From assembly GCF_037893015.1 (NCBI RefSeq), contig NC_133660.1:160512937-160576936 (forward strand): a stretch of 64,000 nucleotides of DNA, written 5' to 3'. Source of the stretch: Macrotis lagotis (Eukaryota > Chordata > Mammalia > Peramelemorphia > Peramelidae). Within the stretch, counting starts at the first letter, position 1; every line of letters starts with the position of its first letter. Under the pieces are notes generated by a model that saw nothing but the letters and a program-made list of their open reading frames with translations, did not search any database and had not been told where the DNA came from. Below are positions 11,420 through 23,570 of the stretch, piece by piece. Made by a program: the position numbers and the translations under genes.

Positions 11420-12354
11420 CCCCAATTGATAAATGATCAAAAGATATGAATAGGCAATTCTCAGATGAAAAACTTAAAATTATCTAATGTTCCATGAAAA
11501 AATACTCTAAATCATTATTGATTAGAGAAATGAAAATTAAAATAGATACGGGATACCACCTCACACATATCAGATTGGGTAAGAAAAGGAAAATGAAATG
11601 TTGGAGAAGATATGGGGAAACTATGCTGCATAACTGGTGGGGTTGTGAACTGATTCAACCATTCTGGAGAGCAATTTGAAATTTTGCCCAAAAGGCTATT
11701 AAACTGTGCATACACTTTGAATACCACTACTAAGTCTGTATTCCAAAGAGATCATAAAAAAATGTATAAAAATATTTATAACTTTTTGGTGGCAAAGAAT
11801 TGGAAATTCTTCATTAACTGGGGAATGGATAAACAATTTGTGCTATTTGAATACAATAGAATACTATTGTTATATAAGAAATGATGAGCAGGCAGATTTC
11901 AGAAAACCCTGGAAAGAATTACATGAACTGATGCTGAGTGAAGTGAGCAGAACCAGGAGAACATTGTACACAGCAATGGCAACATTGTGAGATGATGAGC
12001 TATAATATACTTAGCTCTTCTCAACAATAGATCAAAGACTTGTGTTGGAAAATGTTATCCAGAGAAAGAACTATGGAGTCTGAATGCAGACCACAGCTTA
12101 CTATTTTTATTTGGGGGGGGTGTTTTTTTCTTTCTCATGGTTTTCCCCTTTAGTTCTGATTCTTCTTTCATAACATGACCAATGTGGAAATATGTTTAAC
12201 ATCATTTTACATTTTACATATAACCTATATCAGATTACTTGCTGTCTTAGGAGGAGGAAAGGAAAAAATTTAGAACTCAAAATCATATAAAAATGAATGA
12301 TAAAAACTATCTATACAAGTAATTGAAAAAATAAAATAATATTAAGTGAAAATA
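11420..12354 (+). mobile_element. L1 LINE, 5'-truncated, ORF2 C-terminus and 3' UTR, with TSD
   Basis: Contains the end of L1 ORF2 in broken frames: SLLIREM, CWRRYG, CELIQPFWRAI near 11494-11680, then KNWKF, NWGMDKQFV, YNRILLLYKK near 11800-11884. The marsupial L1 3' UTR follows (GAACTATGGAGTCTGAATGC, TATAACCTATATCAGATTAC, A-rich end). An 18-bp imperfect duplication (AATAAATGCTT...ACTT) lies at 11402-11419 and 12355-12372. It inserted at the tail of an L2. Frame breaks make it inactive. Confidence 0.92.
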
Positions 12355-12372
12355 AATAAATGCTTATGACTT

Positions 12373-13297
12373 ACCTACCTATCTGAAAGCCATGTTCCAA
12401 AGGTGGCCTATCAATGCACAAGTTGCCTATCTTGATAATTTTATTAGTGCAAATTTAATTATATTAGATTGTTTATTAGATTATATATTAGGCCACATCA
12501 CACTTTTAGTTCATATTAAACTTGGAGTTTACTAAAATTCCTGAATATTTTTCATCTGAAATCTACCTTATCTTATATTTAAGTAGAGTTTTTTTTAACC
12601 TAAATGCAGGGCTTTACTTCCCCCCCCCCATTATATTTCATTCAGTTGGTTTCTTTGGGTCTGTAGTTCCAGTTCATTAAGAGAACTTCTTCAATTCTAA
12701 TTCAATATATGTTAGCCCTCCCATATTATTTTTATTTATTTTCATTTTATTCTAGTTAACAATAAAATATAAATTTCCATAGCTTCATATAAATTATTGA
12801 TCAAAATGTTGAACTTCATAGGGTCAATATAGTTCTGCCTCTAGGTTTATGTTGATCCATCCATTAATAAAAACTCTTTAGGTATGATTTTTAAACCAAC
12901 AAAAATCTTCTAACAGGACTAGCATTCAACCCATATTCTTCCAGTTGATGCAACTGGATACCTTAAGAGACTTCTACAAATTCCCTAATGAAACTGAGAT
13001 ACATTATATTTATGGCATTCTTGTCACCTTAATAGCCCTTTAAAACTTAATAGCCTTTGAAAAATGGGCAATCATGGAAACCACACCTGACCACCTTTTT
13101 AAAATCAATACAAATTGGATTTGTATAAGATAAAATCAATACAAAATTAGAGAATTTGAAATAATTGAAATAGATAGTCTCAAGGTTTTGCATCCACCTT
13201 GAGCTCAAAGACTCTCTCTACCATTCACCCTGGCCTTTCTTTCCCACCTCTATTGATTGTTTACAGAAGGATAGGGTATCTACTGAAGTCTATATCT
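12373..13297. other. Unassigned AT-rich DNA
   Basis: L2 tail remnants at the left edge, then AT-rich sequence without landmarks. Confidence 0.55.
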
Positions 13298-13313
13298 CAT
13301 GCTGCCTATTTTC

Positions 13314-13486
13314 TTTTTTTGTTTGTTTTTTTATGTTTTTTAGGTATTTTGCAAGGCAAATGGGGTTAAGTGGCTTGCCCAAGGCCACACAGCTAGGTAA
13401 TTATTAAGTGTCTGAGAATGGATTTGAACCCAGGTACTCCTGACACCAGGGCTGGTGCTTTATCCACTGCGCCACCTAGCCGCCCC
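13314..13486 (-). mobile_element. Young SINE (WSINE1-like) with TSD
   Basis: A minus-strand full copy with a T-rich start and a GCGCCACCTAGCCGCCC end. A 16-bp perfect duplication (CATGCTGCCTATTTTC) flanks it at 13298-13313 and 13487-13502. Confidence 0.93.
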
Positions 13487-13934
13487 CATGCTGCCTATTT
13501 TCAAAAGAATAGTGCTATTTCTCAAAGGAAAAATTGCCCTTAGTGACTTTTGTCTCTAAATGTTGTCTCTATTCAACTAGATTTATTTAACTAAGATACA
13601 GATGTTTGGGAAAGAAGTATCAAATTCTAATAATGAAATATTATTATTGATTTGGTCCAGGTAATCTTTATAGGCAACTTCAAAGAGCTTTGGTCCAAGG
13701 CAGTAATGTCATCTCAGTCCCAAAGCCCATTGGTATTAGACTACCTCATGAGTAGGTAAGAATGCCTGGAGGAGGAAAGGGGTGAAGCTGGAAAGAACAA
13801 GAGAAACAAGAGCTTGTTGGTCTCATCAGGAGAAATGTTATGAAACTATATCTCTATTTCTTTTGTTCAGTCATTAATTCATACCTATTCTTCATAACTT
13901 TCACATGAGCTTTTATTGGCAAAGATACTGGAGG

Positions 13935-14090
13935 AGTTTGTTATTTCTTTCTCTAATTCATTATATAAATGGGGAAACTGAGATAAACACAAGTTAAGTG
14001 ACTGGCCCAGAGCTATACAGCTAGTAAGTGTCTGAGGATAGATTTTATCTCTGTTCTTTCTGACTCCTCTATTTCCTACTACCCACAAGC
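13935..14090 (-). mobile_element. MAR1-type CORE-SINE fragment
   Basis: GGAGTTTGTTATTTCTTTCT, GGGGAAACTGAGATAAAC and CAGCTAGTAAGTGTCTGAGG place it in the family; both ends are worn. Confidence 0.75.
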
Positions 14091-14394
14091 CTAATTTCCC
14101 AAGAATTGTTTGTATTTTAATCAAACCAAATTCAGATTAATAAAATGAGAAAAATGTATGAGTGCAGATATGGAAGAGAGGGATAGAGGATTGTATTTCC
14201 CATGATACTGGGCTCAGAAAATGACTACTAATTGAGAAAAGTTTTAAAAAAAAGGAGTACTAGAAAATTTTTCACCATGAACAAATGTTCTCCAGATCCC
14301 AATGTTAAGAAATATTCTTAAATTATTAAGAAATAATTAAGAAATAGTAAGAAATATAAAAACTCCTTTGCCCTCCCCCACTTTGGTTATGTCT

Positions 14395-14508
14395 GTTTTT
14401 TGAGGCAATGGAGATTAAATGACTTGCCTATGATCATACCCTAGTAAGGGTCTGAGGTCAAATTTGAACCTGTGTCCTGCTGACTCCATTAAACAAGGTA
14501 GCTGCCCC
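14395..14508 (-). mobile_element. Diverged minus-strand SINE
   Basis: The order is GAGGCAATGGAGATTAAATG, then GACTTGCC, then GGTCTGAGGTCAAATTTGAAC, ending AGGTAGCTGCCCC. This is a decayed relative of the local SINEs. Confidence 0.8.
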
Positions 14509-14569
14509 ATTATGTTTTTCTTAAAGATTGGACAGCTACAGAAGATAAAAGGAGTTCAGAACAATACAC

Positions 14570-15480
14570 AATTGAAGAATTCACTATCTACTCCCCTGAA
14601 AACTCAGCTTAGTATCATGAATTTTCCTGTCCTCTTCTCTTTTTCCCCTTATATGGTCTCATTTGGTGACCTCATATCTCCCAAGGGCTCAATTATCATC
14701 TTCTTACACATTACCAGAACTATATATTCATTCCTAAGTTCACATTCCCTAACTCCAACAGCTTAATAGTCATTTCCAACCATATGTTTCATAGTCACAT
14801 GAACTTCAACATGTCAAAAATAGAACTCATTGTCTTTTCCCCAAAACTCTCTCCTCTTCTGAATTTCCCTGTTACTGATGAAGACACTACCATATGCTAA
14901 GTCAAACAAGTTCTCAACTTCAGGGTCATCCTCTCACTTTCACTCACCCAATATAGCATATTACTCATGCATCTCTCCCTCTCTCCACTCACACAGTCAC
15001 CATTCAAATTCAGGCCCCCATTGCCTCTCACCTGGACTTTTGCAATAGCCTTCCTCCAAGACTTGATTCTTCCCACTCCAATTCATCTTCCATGCAACTG
15101 CAAGAATGAACTTCCTGAAGTGCATGTCTGACTACATCACACCCTCACTCCTGAGTTCCAGTATCCAACTATTGAACTTCAGGATCAAATACAAAATCCT
15201 CCATCACTTAAAATTCTTCTCAACTGAGCCTTTTCCTTCATTTCCAGTCTTCTTATCTTCTACTCCCTTCCACAAATATTAGACTATTTAGACATAGTAT
15301 CTTGGATACTCTGTCTATGGGTCTTTGTACCAATTGATCCCCTTGTTTACCCTCTTTACCTTCTTCTTCCCTTTAAGACTGGCCATTGCTTCAAAACTAG
15401 TTCCCTTCAAGACTCAGTCACCTTCTGCAAAAAGGCCTTTCCCAAGCCTCAAACTGCTAGAACCTTCCATGTGAAAGTAA
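14570..15480 (+). mobile_element. L2/L3 (CR1 superfamily) LINE reverse-transcriptase relic
   Basis: The order matches the C-terminal half of an L2-type ORF2: TATATGGTCTCATTTGGTGA, CATGTCAAAAATAGAACTCA, GACTTTTGCAATAGCCTTCC, CATGTCTGACTACATCACAC, CAGGATCAAATACAAAATCC, AAGACTCAGTCACCTTCTGC. All frames are broken. Its 3' end continues after the SINE, at 15655-15800. Confidence 0.82.
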
Positions 15481-15486
15481 TATTTC

Positions 15487-15645
15487 AGGGAAAGCTAGGT
15501 AGCTCAGTAGATAGAGCACCAGCCCTAGAGTCAGGAGGACCTGCATTCAAATTGGACCTCAGCCAGTTATTAGCTGTGTGACCATGTCACTTTGTCTTCT
15601 GTAGCTGTCCAATCCATGTGACGATTGTCTTAAAAAAAATTATCT
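15487..15645 (+). mobile_element. Older SINE interrupting an L2/L3 relic
   Basis: A plus-strand SINE with an AGCTAGGTAGCTCAGTAGA head and a poor 3' half. L2/L3-type sequence is present on both sides, so it inserted into that LINE. CTTCCATGTG occurs on both sides and may be the duplication. Confidence 0.8.
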
Positions 15646-15654
15646 TCCATGTGC

Positions 15655-15800
15655 TCATTCACGTACGTGTTATCTCCTCTTAGAATCTAAGCTCCAGTAC
15701 AGAGATTATTTTTGCCCTTCTATATATCCTCAGCACTTAGAACACAGGACTTGAACACAAGCACAGAAGAAATATTCATTGATTAATTGATTGATCAATT
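15655..15800 (+). mobile_element. L2/L3 3' end (continuation of the 14.6-kb relic)
   Basis: ATCTAAGCTCCAGTACAGAG, CCTCAGCACTTAGAACACAG and ATTCATTGATTAATTGATTG are the L2-type 3' landmarks. Confidence 0.78.
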
Positions 15801-15889
15801 CCTTTATACAGATTATGCAATCTACCTTTACATAGACCCATTTCCTATCCACAAGGAGAGTAAAAATACTGATTTTTTACATTGAGATA

Positions 15890-16055
15890 AGGTTTACAAA
15901 GGTAAATAGTAAAAGTAAAATCATCTCCATTATACAGATAAAATAACTGAGGCACAGTTCTGTGAAAAGTTCTTTGACTTGTCCCCACTGGTAACTACTT
16001 AATGACCTTTAGAATCTAAATCTTTTAAATCCGTAGTCAGTGTTCTTTCTGCTGA
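15890..16055 (-). mobile_element. MIR-type SINE
   Basis: CATCTCCATTATACAGATAA, AATAACTGAGGCACAG and CAGTGTTCTTTCTGCTG place it in the family. Confidence 0.6.
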
Positions 16056-16499
16056 AAAAAAATCTTGAAGATTTTTAAAACTCTTTGAGTTTTAGGTGAA
16101 AAAATTGAGAATGCTGAGAGAAGAAGACATCAAGGATGTTTGCAAAAGGGTAGAAATGGACAAAAGAGTAGCATCAAATCTGGATTCAGATGAACAACAA
16201 GCAGAAGGTGTTAAAGTCAGCTCTCACTGGCTCAGGAGTAAATTGTTAAATTTTCATTTACACCTCAGAAATAAATAACCCCTATCCATCAAAGCTTGAT
16301 TTATTGTTTTGCTGATCATTGGATTTAAGATAGTGTCCATAATATAGATTAAGTTTAATGCAGGTGCCTACTTTTTTTTAATGAAAGCTGCTTGTTAAAC
16401 TTTTACCAACATATCTCTGTATTGCACTATAAATATTGGTTCAGAGAATGAAGTCATCACCAGTCTGGTAGGAAGGTTGGTGACTGTAGGCATTGTCAT

Positions 16500-16692
16500 A
16501 GCAACAGACATTTATTTAAGATTTACAAAGTGCTTTATATCCATGATCTCACTTGAGCCTCTCACAACACCCCCCATCTGTGTGACCTTAGGCAAAATCC
16601 TTAAACTCTCGGAATCTCAATTTCTTCATTTGTAAACATGAAGAAACTGGTCTATATGATCTCTAAGGTCTCTTCTAGCTCTTGGTTCTATA
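16500..16692. mobile_element. Two abutting MIR-type pieces
   Basis: GATTTACAAAGTGCTTTATA to CACAACACCCC is a minus-strand MIR3-like start. ATCTGTGTGACCTTAGGCAA to GATCTCTAAGGTCTCTTCTA is a plus-strand MIR tail. The join is at about 16570. Confidence 0.65.
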
Positions 16693-16694
16693 AT

Positions 16695-17050
16695 ACTAAT
16701 AACTGGCATTTATAAAATGATTTAAGGTTTGTAAAGCATGTCCACCTATCAATGTGTTTGAATTTCACAGTAACCCTGTGAGATGTTATGTTATTATGAC
16801 ATGCTATTTGACCCTGTACTATTATGATCCCCGGGGGTATTGTGATCCCCATTTTATAGAGGAGTAAACTGAGACTGAGAGAGTCTCAAAGAAGAGGACC
16901 CATGACAGAGCTAGGACTCTCTCAGTCTCAGAGTTTGAAACCTGCCTCAGACTCCATAGGGTAACACAGGTAGTAAGGGTCTGAGGCAGGATTCAAACTC
17001 AGGTTTTCCTGTCTCTAAATCCAACACTTTGTTTTCAAGCCACCTAACTA
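16695..17050 (-). mobile_element. MIR3_Mars-type SINE with an internal inverted repeat
   Basis: AGGTTTGTAAAGCATGTCCA, GATCCCCATTTTATAGAGGA, GGCAGGATTCAAACTCAGG. A 17-bp perfect inverted repeat occupies 16869-16885 and 16915-16931. Confidence 0.7.
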
Positions 17051-17267
17051 CCACTGTGATAAAAGTGAGTTATTATTATTCTAAGATCTCAGAAATGATT
17101 AGGTTTTTAAAAAGCCAAGGTCTCCCACTGCATCCCACAGTGATCTTGACCTATGGCTTGCCAGTGAACACAGATGACTCTGGAGGAGAAAGTGTGGTTG
17201 CTGACTTTGCATGTCCCTGTCTCACTTAAACCCAATTCACTTGGACCTCTGTGAGAACAAAGCATGA

Positions 17268-17373
17268 TAACCCTGGAGTCAGGAGGATCTGAGTTCAAAT
17301 CGGACCTCAGACACTTGATACTTACTAGAATTTTAACTTAGAGCAAGTCATTTAACCCCATTGCCCCCACAAA

Positions 17374-17375
<2 letters not shown>
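17268..17375 (+). mobile_element. 5'-truncated SINE ending in a GA microsatellite
   Basis: The sequence starts inside the family at CCCTGGAGTCAGGAGGATC and runs to ACCCCATTGCCCCCACAAAAA, then into (GA)n. The tail probably seeded the microsatellite. Confidence 0.82.

Positions 17376-17425
<50 letters not shown>
17376..17425. repeat. (GA)n microsatellite
   Basis: About 25 uninterrupted GA units directly after a SINE tail. Confidence 0.97.
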
Positions 17426-17427
<2 letters not shown>

Positions 17428-17489
17428 AACAAAAGATGAACAAGAGTGTTAACAGGGATCGGCTTTGCTGACTTATATTTTGTACAGTA

Positions 17490-17690
17490 CTTTATGGTTT
17501 GCATTTTACATTCTTTTTCTCTTTTTTACTTTCCCAATAATTCTGTGCCACAGGTAGCGCAGATATTGTAACCCCTATTTTATAGAGAAAATTGATGTTC
17601 ATTAGAGGTTAAGTTATTTGCAAGTAGCAGAGATAAGGTTTAAGCCCATATCTTCCAAGGATCCCATTGTTCATCCTTACTCTCCAACCC
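17490..17690 (-). mobile_element. MIR3_Mars-type SINE, decayed
   Basis: TACAGTACTTTATGGTTTGC, AACCCCTATTTTATAGAGAA, GTAGCAGAGATAAGGTTTAA. Confidence 0.6.
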
Positions 17691-19114
17691 ATCCCCTCTA
17701 AAACTAGGGCTATTGTTTTACCAACTGCAGTTTGCTTTCAACTGCCACCATATTCCCTTCCTTTACAAGAGGGTAAGTCAGGTTCGGCTTCCAAGGTCAC
17801 CCCTTAGCTATGATTTAAACACACCCAAGTCCTGAGTTGGGTCAGCTCACTGTCTGTCTTGCTTGACCATACCTAGCACATACCAACAGTGCCCTCTACT
17901 GTCTAGAGGCACCATTACAAGCACACACATTTCCTTTAGGAAGGGGGAGGGAGGAGGATGAAGAAGAAAGGAGTCAGGAGGATGGCCTGCTGGGGTCATA
18001 AGGACTGGCATTGAACTGTTTTCCTAAAATTAAAGTGCAAATCCTAAAGAAAATAAAAGGACAAAAGGGAAGTGAGATCTGTCTTTTTGGAATTCTAGTC
18101 TTGGAAATCAAATGAACTAAAAAGCTCACCTGGCACCCAACCAAGGGGGTAGTTTCTCCCAAATAACCATTTTATTAGACATAATTTAACATTATGCAGG
18201 GAGTCACAAGACTTTCACGTCTGAGCCAATTCCACACTAAAGCTTAAACCCCACTGAGACTTGCCAAGCACATACCATTACGAATTGCCATGGATGGTGA
18301 GTGCTTGAAAGTCTTTGAGGTTCACTTAGCTGAGTCCTCCCCCAAAACAACAGACAATGGAAAACCAAGCCACTAAATGGAGGCAGGGAAGTCATTGACT
18401 GCCCAATGCTGCCATCTTCTGGATAACGTCAGGAATGCCCTGGCCATACCTCTCACCAGCCGCTTCATCGTTTCCCCCAAAAGAGTAGTTTCTGTGTCAC
18501 AGAATCACAAGATAATAGAGCATTAAGAGACCCTAGAGATCTTCTGGATGGGGGTTACCTGAACCTGATTGTCCACAGTTCAAAGGACGTGTAAACTTGA
18601 TTAGGGGAAGGGTGTGGGGAATTGCAAAATTTATCATTTTTCTTTAGCTATGAATTTAGCAATAAACAACTTGAAAAGAGAATAGATTTCAGCAGACAGC
18701 TAGAGGAGTCTACGTCCCCCAGAAACCCTGATATAATCCAACCCTTTTACTCATTAGATGATTTAACTCTGTCTCAAATGAAATGAGAACAAGCATGAGC
18801 CAATTCTATGGTAAGGTTATCTGAGATTTTTTTTTCTGAGATCTCTTTCCCTCCTCTAAACTGTTATCTAGGCTAAATTCACACACATTTTTTTCAATTC
18901 CTTTTATACCAGGCTTCTAGACTCTTAACCATGGTAGTCCTCTGAATTTACCATAGTTTATCAATGTCTGTCTTGAAATAAATTTTCCAAAACTGACATA
19001 GAAGTCCCAGTGTTCTCTTGTCAATACAGAATGCAGTGAGAATATTAGTTACAAAAAAGAGAATATTAGTTACTTTGTTTTTAGTGGGATTTTTGTCTAA
19101 GATGACAATAACTT
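17691..19114. other. Unassigned intergenic DNA
   Basis: Relatively repeat-poor and less AT-rich than its surroundings (for example 18180-18500). A decayed MIR start may lie at 18497-18545. No coding signal. Confidence 0.5.
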
Positions 19115-19451
19115 TAAAAAAATTTAATTTTATTATCTTTTGTTTTTATATCAGTACAATTTCCACTTAGATTTTCCCCATTTAGAAAACCAGATCTTAT
19201 AACAAATATTTTTAATAGATTAAAGAGAAGGGGGAGGGGGAATCAGTCAATCTAATTAATACAATAAAAAAGAAAATATTATAGAAGAAGTTGAATACCT
19301 GTGAACCCCCCACAAAGTTGTTGGGAAAGTGTCTTCTCATATCTTTTTTTTTCAATTTTACTTTTAGCTAACAGATTTTTATTTTTCTTCTTTGCTCCTT
19401 TCATGCCTTTGAGGAGGGAGTGTGACAAATTAATTGTAAGAAATATATTAG

Positions 19452-19845
19452 TGGTGTTCTGTCATTTTAGTCACGTCCAATTCTTTTTTTTTTTTTTTTT
19501 TTTAGTTTTTGCAAGGCAATGTGGTTAAAGTGGCTTGCCCAAGGCCACACAGCTAGGTAATTATTAAATGTCTGAGTCCTGATTTGAACTCAGGTACTCC
19601 TGACTCCAGGGCCAGTGCTCTATCCACTGCACCACCTAGCTGCCCCCACGTCCAATTCTCTATTAGCTCCTTTGGGGTTTTCTTGGCCCAGATATTGGAG
19701 TGGTTTGCCATTTCCTTCTACACCTCATTTTACAGATGAGGAAACTCAAATAAATAAGATTAAAGGTCATACAGCTAGTAAGTATCTAAGGTCTTCTTGA
19801 TTCTATGCCTGGCATTCTATCCACTAACCACCTAACTCCCCAGTA
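19452..19845 (-). mobile_element. MAR1-type CORE-SINE split by a young SINE
   Basis: The two halves (19452-19484 and 19647-19845) carry the MAR1 order: GTCATTTTAGTCACGTCCAA, GGGGTTTTCTTGGCCCAGAT, TGGTTTGCCATTTCCTTCT, GATGAGGAAACTC. The element itself sits inside a minus-strand L1 tail. Confidence 0.85.
19485..19646 (-). mobile_element. Young SINE nested inside a MAR1 element
   Basis: A minus-strand full copy with a 13-bp duplication (CACGTCCAATTCT) at 19472-19484 and 19647-19659. The duplicated bases belong to a MAR1 CORE-SINE that resumes on the far side. Confidence 0.93.
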
Positions 19846-20335
19846 AATACATACAGCCAAGCAAAAAATAAAATGCCTTTGGTCATATTAAGAAATATTT
19901 GTCTCACTCTGTACTCCATGTCCTAGGGAATCATGAGTGATCATTTTGTTGATCCTGGTTCTTACAGTTTTCAAGGTTGTTTGTATTTACAATGTTGTTG
20001 TCATTATATATATATTGCTTTTCTGGTGATATTCATTTCATTTTTTATCAGTTTATTTTAAAAATACTTCAAAGCTGTTCATTTTTATACTATTAGTGTT
20101 TTAAATTATTTTGTTTCTTCATTCTTCAGTATATACAACTGTTTCCCTGTCTTTTAAAAATCTTTTCTCATTTCTCACAAAAAAGTAATATTGTCACATT
20201 TGTATACCACAATTTGTTTAACCCTTATCAATTGTCATTTTCCCCTTAAATATTAATTTTTGCCACCACTGAGGGAGCTACAATAAATATTTATGTTTAC
20301 ATATATACTTTTTTAAAACCTTATATCACTACTCA

Positions 20336-21424
20336 GAGTCAAGTTCAGTCTCATTTTTTTCATGGACAAAAGTAAAATTCCCTCTCCTCTCCTTGCTCAA
20401 TGCAACCAAATGAAAGGAACAAATTCCACTATAAATGTTTAAGACATCTATCTGTCAAAGACAGTTTTGATGTAATCCATAAATAGGGCAGGTGAGTAAG
20501 TCCAGAGTTCCTTTCAAACATATGATTCTAAAGAAACAGTTTGTGCTAGACCTGATTTCTAGCCCAGCTATCTTGCTAGGAAAAAAAAAAACTTTTCTAG
20601 GACTCAGTTTCCCCAGAAACAAAAATATCAGCTTTCCAGGAGTATAATAAAATGATCAAATGCAGATGAAAGTTGGTGTATAGGGAAGGATTAAGTGAAA
20701 TATAAATGCAAGTATTGTTATTATCCATAAATTCAGAGTTATAACTAGATGCTGTTACTATGTATATTGACTGCTAAGCCTAGAAGCCTTCCCCTGCTGA
20801 GGTGACAAATCAGTACTGATTGGGGGCATGTAGCACATTCAGAGAGTCTTTTTCCTACACAGAGACTTTAATTTCAATACAGTCAGGTTTTCTTGAATAT
20901 TCTCTGCCTGCCTCTTCCTTTCAGTACAAAGAATAATAAAGCTATTTTCAGGACAAACTCTCCCAATTCCTTAGGGAAAGGTGTTATATTAACAAATAGC
21001 TATAGGTATGGGAGGAGGGGTTTTGGTAGTCTTGTTACATTGTGTACTAGAAAGAGATGAGAAAAAAAGGAAGAAAAGATGGAGACAAAAATCAATACTC
21101 ACACAGGTATGACTAACATATGGAGACTATATTGTTGTCATTAATATGGATCAGGGGCCCTTTGGCAGTCTGGGGAAATCTATAAATATTCTTCTTAATA
21201 TAATGCTATAAATGCCTAAAATAAAATATATAGTTATAAAGGAAATTAGAAAACTACAACTGTCAAAATATTTTTTAAAATAAGTTCACAGACCTCAGCC
21301 TAAGAATTCCTGATAATCTATAAAAACAGGTATTGAAAATTCTTGATTTACCAATGTTGATAGTGGTGTAATATGGAAAGTTTAGGCTATATATGGAAAT
21401 AAGTGATAAGAGAACAAGGGAAAG
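20336..21424. other. Unassigned intergenic DNA
   Basis: No recognised repeat or gene. Confidence 0.5.
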
Positions 21425-21935
21425 AACCTCTATGCTTTAAAATATTTATGCGCACTTTGTGGTGGCAAAGAACTGAAAACAGAGGAGATGTCTATCATTT
21501 AGGTAAAAACTATAAAAGGTGTGGTATATGTGATGGAATACTACTGTAATGGAAGAAATTTTGAAAAATATGGAAAGACTTGCATGAAATAAGGAAGAAT
21601 GAAATATACAGAATAAAAAGAATGCTGTATACAATAACAACAATATTGTTGAAGAATAACTGTGAACAACTAAGCTATTTTGAATATTATAAATACTCAA
21701 ATCAGCTATAAAGAACTTATGAAGGAGGATGTTATTCATCTCCAGAGAAAGCAATGAAAAATTATGCATATATTATATATGATATACTATATAAATATAC
21801 ATAAATATGTATATAAGCAGATGAATGGATGGATGGATGTGTATGCAAAATGGTGGCTTCTAATGGCAGGGGTGGGGTAGACAGTTTGGAACTTAAAAAT
21901 GCAACCAAAAATAAGCTTAATTAAATTTTTTTAAA
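21425..21935 (+). mobile_element. L1-type 3' end
   Basis: Plus strand: TTTGTGGTGGCAAAGAACTG, GATGGAATACTACTGTAATG, AAAGACTTGCATGAAATAAG, CATCTCCAGAGAAAGCAATG, then an A-rich end after TTTGGAACTTAAAAATGC. It resembles the lineage at 33805 and 54965. Confidence 0.8.
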
Positions 21936-22062
21936 AGTAGAATAATGTATGACATTAGAAAGGGGGTAGAAACCTTTAAATATTACCAAGTTTTATGCAC
22001 CTAAGTGGAATGATCTTAGAGACAACAGGCAGTTATAGAGTTATAAACATATACTTATATGG

Positions 22063-22065
<3 letters not shown>

Positions 22066-22094
<29 letters not shown>

Positions 22095-22368
22095 CCATAT
22101 ATGTATGCCCTTATATACATACATGTATGTGTGTGTTTATTAAACACGTGTGCTTTGTTATGTGCCTGTCTGTGTATATATGTATACAAATATATTGAGA
22201 AATATATTCATACATGTGTGTGTATGTGTGTGTGTCTGTGTCTGTATGTGTGTGTGTATGTGTGTGTGTGTGTGTGTGTGTACTTCCTCACCTACCCAGT
22301 GATGCTGGAAATTTTTAATTAAAGAGATTTTTTTCCTTTTAGTTGAAAATGTATCCTCTTTGGGGAAA

Positions 22369-22413
<45 letters not shown>
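22066..22413. repeat. TA/TG microsatellite cluster
   Basis: (TA)n at 22070-22092, TG-rich at about 22196-22281 and a pure (GT)n at 22371-22413. The open frame across it (Tyr/Ile/Val/Cys-rich) is a microsatellite artefact. Alternating purine-pyrimidine runs like this can adopt Z-DNA. Confidence 0.95.
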
Positions 22414-22415
<2 letters not shown>

Positions 22416-23379
22416 CTGATAGTATTAATTCCTTCATTCTTTTCACAAGAGTGTTTCCTAATCTAATTTGGAAAAGGAAAAAATGGTATAAAGAGCATGA
22501 ATACCCCTAAATACCTGTCAGGAGAATTCCCAGAAGATACTCTGCCTATTCATAACAAAGGAGGAGGAGACATCAAACCTGCCTGGTGCTGGTGGTTCTA
22601 ACACTGCTCTGTCCCCAGCATCCAATGCTTACTCTATTCACCTCCTCTTCAATATCTTCTCTCCATCTTTTAAAGGATGATAGACACTGAGATATAAAAG
22701 TAAGCCACGGACAACATTATCCTCTAAATTGACTTGTAATTTTTAAAATCTTTATACAGGAATCACTCAACACTACAAACACTTCATCTTATTTTTTTAT
22801 TTCCTTAATTCCAAAAATGGACTGAAAATAGACACTTTAATCATGAATTTACTTAAGAATCATAACAGGCCTGACCGAGACCTTCCTGCATTGAATTATT
22901 TTGAAGAGTCACCAAAAATCCAAGAAGCATTTTTATTCTTTTAAGGAGCAAGAGAATGTTAGAGTTTGAAAGAGTAGGATTGGGAATGATTACCATGGGT
23001 TCTAATTTTGACTCATTGAATCTAAGATTCCTTTAGTATAGTCAGGTGGAAATGAACTCAGTTTGATATGTCCAATAGTACAAACTGAAATCCATGTACA
23101 AATTTTCATCATTACATATATTAGGCAATTAATATGTGTTGAGTCAAATTGAACTGCTGCACTAAGTTGAGGTGGAAATGAGATCAGTGCTTCCTGATAA
23201 AAGACTTTTAAAGTTCCAAAGTATAAAAGGAAATTACCTCAAACCAACATCATTATTGACCATTCCTGGAGGGAGGCCATTAGACAGCCATTATCTCCTG
23301 TGGTCTATCCTGTCATTGTCAAGAAAGCAAATAGCATGCGGCTTTCCTGAGGAAAGACCTGTCCTCATGCTAATTTCGA

Positions 23380-23570
23380 CAATCATAGAATTTTCAAACC
23401 AGATAGGAGTCTTAGAATCCAATCCTTTCATCTTTCTCTTTCAGATAAAGATTGTGTGACCAAGGAGATAACTTGACTTGTCCAACACAACACAATAAAT
23501 AATAGGGAGGAAACTGGGGGTCTTGAGAACCCTAACCCATTGCTCTTCCCACTAAACCACTGTGCAGCTT
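23380..23570 (-). mobile_element. MIR-type SINE
   Basis: AATCATAGAATTTTCAAACC, CTTAGAATCCAATCCTTTCA, ACTTGACTTGTCCAACACAA, CTCTTCCCACTAAACCACTG. Confidence 0.7.

Larger units (their letters stand above)
19115..20335 (-). mobile_element. Old L1 3' region, interrupted by MAR1
   Basis: Minus-strand L1-type 3' sequence: TATCAGTACAATTTCCACTT on the left; TTGTTGTCATTATATATATA, ATACCACAATTTGTTTAACC and TTAATTTTTGCCACCACTGA on the right match the order of marsupial L1 tails. The MAR1 at 19452-19845 splits it. Confidence 0.7.

Noticed and set aside
11494..11884. A functional L1 ORF2 fragment
   Set aside because: The frame is broken at least once and the element is 5'-truncated.
22059..22322. Tyr/Val/Cys-rich open frame
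   Set aside because: Translation of TA and TG microsatellites.
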